From NCBI GenBank assembly GCA_024223125.1, contig JAAEOP010000648.1:1-17810 (forward strand): a DNA stretch of 17,810 nucleotides. The letters are read 5' to 3'. Made by a program: the position numbers and the translations under genes. Under the pieces are notes generated by a model that searched no databases, was not told the origin of the DNA, and worked only from the letters and a program-made list of their open reading frames with translations. This DNA is from Chloroflexota bacterium (lineage in GTDB: Bacteria > Chloroflexota > Anaerolineae > Promineifilales > Promineifilaceae). Shown here in pieces: positions 14,024 through 17,810 of this stretch (the first letter of the stretch is position 1; each line of letters opens with the position of its first letter).

Positions 14024-14948
14024 CTTCTATTTTCGAGGCAAAAGGGATTTGTTGCGGAGCCGGTTGAAAGACGCGATCAATGACTAACGCTGTCATTTTT
14101 TTCACACACCAATCAAATTGCTCTTCACTCATCAATTGGCGATCAATATCAGGCGCCGGATTGGTACTGTTAATGACAAAAACAACACCATCTTTAATGA
14201 CAAATTCAACCATATTCATGTCATAGCCATACAACTGCGTAATCCTGTGTGTATCTTGTGCTATCGCATTGCCAATTCCTTCTTCTTTTGAAAGGCTCCC
14301 TGGCAAGTAAACTCCATCTTGCTGAGAATAGCGCAATAACATGACCTGCTTTCTGCCAAATACAAAGGCATGTACATGGTCGTCCGAATCAATAATCTCT
14401 TGCAAAATCGTCGTACGGGTGTCACTTTCATCATACCGTTGAATCAGCTCGTCCACATTGTGAACACGGGAGGCAAACTGCCGCCCACCACTATGAATAT
14501 CCTTGAAAATTGCCGGTACGCCTACATAGTCAATGATCGCCTCCCAATCCATAGGATATTCAAGATTGCGAAAAGTGTCTGGGGTGGCCTCAAATTCTAT
14601 ATATTTATTTGGGAGGATGGCTGTGCGCGGTGTTTTCAGGCCCAGTTTGTGAAGAACGGCCGTGCCTAAAAACTTACTATCCACATCCCACATAAAAGGA
14701 TTATTGATAATATATGCTCCCTGAAGAGCCGCATGTTTCAAATATGCGCGATAATAAGGGACATTATGTGACATCCGATCTACAATGACATCATAAGCTA
14801 CAGACGTATCCATGAGCGTCCCGGCCAGCTTTACCAATTCGGCCACGACTGGTTTATTGCTTTCATTGATAGCGGCCACAAAAGTCTCCGTCCAATTCCA
14901 TTCTGCTCCCACGACAACGCCAACTCTTTTTGGAACTTCTCGACTCAT
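14019..14948 (-). CDS. ATP-grasp superfamily protein
   Basis: Resembles RimK/D-Ala-ligase-like ATP-grasp enzymes, which join a carboxylate to an amine or thiol through an acyl-phosphate. The 309 residues show VAYDVIVDRMSHNVPYYRAYL (50-70), INNPFMWDVDSKF (81-93), GVPAIFKDIHSGG (143-155) with the likely nucleotide-binding K149, TTILQEII (179-186), and the closing strand MVEFVIKDGVVFVINSTNPAPD (246-267). E248 and N263 would serve as metal ligands. The usual FEVN is FVIN here. No transporter or biosynthetic partner is adjacent, so the product is unknown. Start: ATG 14946-14948 with AGAGGT upstream. It lies between the lyase-like gene (upstream, 105-base gap with repeats) and glgP. Confidence 0.8.
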   Translation of the reverse strand: MSREVPKRVGVVVGAEWNWTETFVAAINESNKPVVAELVKLAGTLMDTSVAYDVIVDRMSHNVPYYRAYLKHAALQGAYIINNPFMWDVDSKFLGTAVLHKLGLKTPRTAILPNKYIEFEATPDTFRNLEYPMDWEAIIDYVGVPAIFKDIHSGGRQFASRVHNVDELIQRYDESDTRTTILQEIIDSDDHVHAFVFGRKQVMLLRYSQQDGVYLPGSLSKEEGIGNAIAQDTHRITQLYGYDMNMVEFVIKDGVVFVINSTNPAPDIDRQLMSEEQFDWCVKKMTALVIDRVFQPAPQQIPFASKIED

Positions 14949-14963
14949 TAATCTACCTCTTTG

Positions 14964-15005
14964 CTAGTGGCTGGTTGTTGGTGGCTGGTTGCCAAATACT
15001 AGCCA
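14964..15005. repeat. degenerate heptanucleotide tandem repeat, locus 5 (CTAGTGG type)
   Basis: Six 7-base units: ctagtgg, ctggttg, ttggtgg, ctggttg, ccaaata, ctagcca. Most are the complement of the units at 3930-3957. TAGTGGCT (14965-14972) and AGCCACTA (15001-15008) form inverted ends. It lies upstream of the ATP-grasp gene start. Confidence 0.7.
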
Positions 15006-15053
15006 CTATTTTTGCAGAAGATGATACAACATTTCACAAGGGATGCCGAACAT

Positions 15054-16556
15054 TCAGACTTTGTATAATAGATCAATATATCGCTTGAGAATATCACTGA
15101 CGAAGCCGCGCAAAGGCATGGTAGCTGCCAGTCCATAAACGGGGGCCATGCCTCCTTCGCTCTGGGGATGGGTTTTGACATGAGCGACGGCCGCAGTCAA
15201 ATCTTCCAGAAACCGTTCGGCCACCCCCGGCTGGGTATGGCGTAAGGTCACACAAAAATGGACACAGGCAGGGTGATGCAGCCCGTTCAAACTCCAATGC
15301 CGCTGGGTCATAAAATCCATCACCCGATAAATGTCAAACGCATCGGCCGTAAACGCATGGACAAAAAGAGAATGCCCCAACAAACGTAATTCGGGTATAG
15401 CGGCGATGCCTTCTCGGATTCGGGCGGCCGTGTCCATAATCCGTTGTGTAGCTGCCAGATACCCCTCCTCTCCCAAAGAAACCATCGCTCCCCAACAAGC
15501 AGCGCTCAATGCCCCCGGCCGGCTGCCGGCGAAGGTGGGCGAAAAGTAAAGACCGCCCGGCCAATCTGTCACCGTAAAATATTGGTAGCGGCGCAGCTCG
15601 ACGCCCCGATACAACACCACCGATGTTCCTTTGGCCGCGTAACCAAATTTGTGGGTATCGGCCGATATGGAGGTGACACCCGGCAGTTGAAAATCGAAAA
15701 AGGGCACATCATAACCTAACTTTTCCGCCCAGGGCAGCACAAATCCACCCAGGCAAGCATCGGTGTGGAAGCCAATGCCATGTTTGAGCGCCAGGGTAGA
15801 CATCTCTTCAATGGGGTCAATAACGCCATGTGGAAAGGAGGGGGCTGACCCCACGATGACGATTGTGTTTTTATTGATAAGGTCGCGCACGGCCGTCCAG
15901 TCTGCGCGATAATTATGATCCAATGGAATACGCACCGGTTTGATGTTGAAATATTGAGCCGCTTTGTCAAAGGCGGCATGGGCTGTTACCGGCAGCAGCA
16001 TTTCCGGATGTTTGATGCCTCTTTTATCTCTGGCCCAATCTCGGTATGTCTTCATTGCCAGCAAAATACTTTCTGTACCACCGGAGGAAACTGTGCCGCG
16101 AATTTCCTCGTCTACGTTATAACCCGGCCAAGTTTGACCAGCTCCCAACATTTGCGCCGTCATGGAGACGATTTCGGCCTCAAACTTGGCCGCGCTGGGC
16201 CACACATCGGCATGAAGCGGGTTGCTCTGAGAGTTGAGAGCGTAAATTTCGTTTAGAAAGTTGATATGGCCTTCGTTGCCATGATAGACGGCTCCAGACA
16301 CGTAACCATCCTGCCAGCGGGTTTCTTCTAGCTTTTTGAGGGTTTGCATCTCTTTTAGGATGTCGTCGGGGTTACGGCCGTGTTCCGGCAGCGCCTTATA
16401 AGTCGTGAAATCATCTCGATATGGTTTCAACGATGTTTCCAACTCGGCCATCATCTCGTCATATTGGGCTTCAATACGGCGGTGCACGGCCGGTATCGCT
16501 TTTAAGCTCGTTTCCAATGTAGGCGCTAGTTTACTTAGAATTCCTTTTAATTTCAT
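15054..16556 (-). CDS. sphingosine-1-phosphate lyase-like PLP-dependent decarboxylase (group II)
   Basis: Soluble 500-residue fold-type I PLP enzyme closest, by motif, to sphingosine-1-phosphate lyase. Key positions: [17 protein letters not shown] (157-173), [10 protein letters not shown] with the PLP-stacking His193, FHTDACLGG with Asp266, and [18 protein letters not shown] with the Schiff-base Lys303. The family retro-aldol cleaves phosphorylated long-chain bases to an aldehyde and phosphoethanolamine; other members decarboxylate amino acids. The motif around Lys303 favours the lyase branch. Eukaryotic enzymes have an N-terminal membrane helix; this one has none, as in the known bacterial soluble forms. 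Start: ATG 16554-16556 with GAGGT upstream. No sphingolipid-synthesis gene (such as a serine palmitoyltransferase) is in the window. Confidence 0.85.
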   Translation of the reverse strand: MKLKGILSKLAPTLETSLKAIPAVHRRIEAQYDEMMAELETSLKPYRDDFTTYKALPEHGRNPDDILKEMQTLKKLEETRWQDGYVSGAVYHGNEGHINFLNEIYALNSQSNPLHADVWPSAAKFEAEIVSMTAQMLGAGQTWPGYNVDEEIRGTVSSGGTESILLAMKTYRDWARDKRGIKHPEMLLPVTAHAAFDKAAQYFNIKPVRIPLDHNYRADWTAVRDLINKNTIVIVGSAPSFPHGVIDPIEEMSTLALKHGIGFHTDACLGGFVLPWAEKLGYDVPFFDFQLPGVTSISADTHKFGYAAKGTSVVLYRGVELRRYQYFTVTDWPGGLYFSPTFAGSRPGALSAACWGAMVSLGEEGYLAATQRIMDTAARIREGIAAIPELRLLGHSLFVHAFTADAFDIYRVMDFMTQRHWSLNGLHHPACVHFCVTLRHTQPGVAERFLEDLTAAVAHVKTHPQSEGGMAPVYGLAATMPLRGFVSDILKRYIDLLYKV

Positions 16557-16671
16557 CTTAACCTCAATTATTTAATTGGTAACAGTAACGGTTACATTTT
16601 TTTATGGACTTTTCTAACAGGTCTGGTCTAAATTATAGGCTATTGTGCTCCCGGTGAGCTAAAAGCGGGAC

Positions 16672-17286
16672 ATGGGTGAATGGTATTACGCTTACGACCC
16701 GCCGGATATGGTCAATAACAGCGCCAGTTGGCAGTATGATCTGCTGGGGCGCGTTACCCAGGAAAGCCGCTCTGTGGCCGGTAACAGCTATACCTTTGGT
16801 TACGGTTACACCCAGGGAAATGTGCCCGTAATCATCGTCTACCCCGGCGGCGCTAGCGGAGAGACGGGCGAGAGTGTGACCAGTAATTACTACTGGCAAA
16901 TCGGCCAACCCAAAACCCACATCGGCGACAGCAATTACGTTCGGGAAGCCCAATACAACCGCGCCGACGGACAGATGACCCGGCTGAACATGCCCACATC
17001 CTCTGTCTACACCATGGCAAAACACAGAAGTATTGGTATGATGCTAATGGCAATATGATTACCCGTAATGATGGTACGAATACCTGGGCACTGGATTGGA
17101 CGGCCGAAAACCTGCTCAAAAGCGCCAGCAGCGCCAGCGGGGACTATGTGAACCTGGTATATGACGCCGACGGACAGATGGTCTTGCGACAAACTGGCGC
17201 CGAAATCACCGTCTATTTGGGTAAGTTATACCGGCATGAACTGACGGCCGATCGGGTGACGAAACATTATTTGTTTAACGGCCGTC
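16672..17286 (+). pseudogene. RHS/YD-repeat core remnant, 5' truncated, frameshifted and internally deleted
   Basis: YD-repeat text is clear: WYYAYDPPDMVNNSASWQYDLLGRVTQESR and QYNRADGQMTRLNMP in one frame to about 17013. From about 17019 the next frame takes over: KYWYDANGNMITRNDGTNTWALDW, YDADGQMVLRQTGAEITVYLGK, KHYLFNG. The shift is minus one, at an A-run (17019-17022), by loss of one base or a sequencing error. A stop at 16660-16662 closes the frame upstream, so the large N-terminal part of a normal RHS protein is absent. After KHYLFNG the usual 80-100 residues (HLGS...GLYDYGARYYDP...) are missing and the frame changes again at 17278-17287. In an intact form this would be a large secreted toxin-delivery protein. 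No start signal is present; a decayed gene is the best reading. Confidence 0.8.
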
Positions 17287-17810
17287 CAAACTTTCAACAG
17301 ATTTACCTATGTTTTCAACAATCCTCTAGCATACATAGATCCTGATGGGCACGATCCCGATTTCCCAATGATTGACGGTCTTTGTGGATCGCCCTCAGGA
17401 TGTGCGGGAATGGAAAACCTGAATAATTGGAAAGCCATTTTGGGAGACATGAATCAATGGGACCAAGCTGCCTGGGATGAGTGGTATGCATTGGGAGAAG
17501 AATGGTACTATAAATATAAAGCAGACGATCAGCTTTTCTATGAGCATATGGGGGGTGGTACGCTCGAAGAAGTAGATACCAGATTTATTGCTGCTTGGGA
17601 TTACTATGAATCACACGATAAATCAAATAGTGAATTATTTGTACCCTTAATAATAATGGCTATCCTTGGAGCAGCTGAGGATGATTCATCAGGTTTTGTT
17701 CCTGGTGGCACCCAAATTCATTGGGGAAAGCAAGGGAAGCACATTCCTGGACACAATAATTATATTCCGGGAAGAAGTATAATTACTCATAGTAAGTACC
17801 TGAGCAAAAG
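17281..17810 (+). CDS. RHS C-terminal junction plus putative Ntox50-like toxin tail, 3' partial
   Basis: This frame is open from about 17281 to the window edge with no stop. It begins with the RHS boundary QTFNRFTYVFNNPLAYIDPDGH (from 17287), the place where RHS toxins change to a variable tail. The tail contains tryptophan- and tyrosine-rich stretches (WDQAAWDEWYALGEEWYYKYK), a hydrophobic segment FVPLIIMAILGAA, then IHWGKQGKHIPGHNNYIPGRSI from about 17716. That last motif resembles polymorphic toxin domain type 50 (Ntox50), which I recall as a predicted RNase; family and activity are from memory. The end of the domain and any immunity gene lie beyond the edge. The tail is clearly more A+T rich than the core and has no CGGCCG motif, as expected for a swapped tail. 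It has no own start or ribosome site, so it may be an orphan remnant. Confidence 0.6.

Noticed and set aside
881..15005. Regularly spaced short repeats as CRISPR-like arrays
   Set aside because: Units are 7 bases with no spacers, at separate loci, and no cas gene is present.
15915..16256. Plus-strand open frame of 113 residues inside the lyase-like gene
   Set aside because: It is antisense to conserved PLP-enzyme motifs and has no start signals or known domain.
16580..16606. Rho-independent terminator GTAAC...GTTAC followed by T-run on the plus strand
   Set aside because: The stem is only 5 bases and A+T rich, and no plus-strand gene ends there; it lies in the upstream region of the minus-strand lyase-like gene.
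16633..17025. Minus-strand open frame of 130 residues over the RHS remnant
   Set aside because: The plus strand carries recognisable YD-repeats; repetitive RHS DNA often leaves the opposite strand open.
17014..17026. Programmed -1 ribosomal frameshift in the RHS gene
   Set aside because: No canonical slippery heptamer or obvious following stem, and a second break at 17278 and a missing 5' end point to decay.

Overview
The window looks like chromosomal DNA of a Gram-type-unresolved, mid-GC (roughly half G+C) bacterium. The gene set and the style of the intergenic repeats most resemble Chloroflexota (Anaerolineae-like). This is inference: no rRNA or marker gene is present to prove it. There are 16 protein genes that I consider real, plus a decayed RHS gene with a toxin-like tail running off the right edge. 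No tRNA, rRNA or CRISPR is visible, and no gene-free stretch exceeds 300 bases.

Layout. (a) 1-880: end of a DUF58 (von Willebrand A-like) gene on +. (b) 1077-1856 (-): a stand-alone nucleotidyltransferase. (c) 1968-2855 (+): a small unknown protein and a YbaK-type aminoacyl-tRNA deacylase as a two-gene unit, converging on an MDR-family oxidoreductase at 2852-3889 (-); the two stops share one TTAA. (d) 4071-10841 (+): a same-strand run of an unknown protein, a membrane-anchored lytic transglycosylase, a zinc-dependent phospholipase C-like protein, a TGS/SAD/uridine-kinase fusion, an AI-2E/PerM family permease and an SPFH (flotillin/stomatin-like) protein. (e) 10904-16556 (-): OsmC, a small secreted or anchored protein, alpha-glucan phosphorylase, an ATP-grasp protein and a sphingosine-1-phosphate-lyase-like PLP enzyme. 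(f) 16672-17810 (+): RHS/YD-repeat remnant, frameshifted and internally deleted, ending in a Ntox50-like tail cut by the window edge.

The genes are mostly housekeeping or envelope functions (tRNA proofreading, glycogen breakdown, peptidoglycan cleavage, membrane organisation, peroxide/thiol defence). Gene order shows no obvious single pathway.

The most unusual signal is at the DNA level. The palindrome CGGCCG occurs about 68 times (hand count) where about 4 are expected from uniform composition. The octamer ACGGCCGT occurs 21 times where about 0.3 is expected. Every copy I found lies in coding or formerly coding DNA. Three further repeat families fill the gaps between genes: (1) degenerate tandem heptanucleotides at five loci, (2) three related 56-63 bp inverted repeats bounded by AGACC/GGTCT, and (3) a REP-like CATTCC/GGAAT element that forms the C-terminus of the phospholipase-like gene. 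I do not see a complete new defence or biosynthetic system. The octamer and the repeat families are what I would follow up first.
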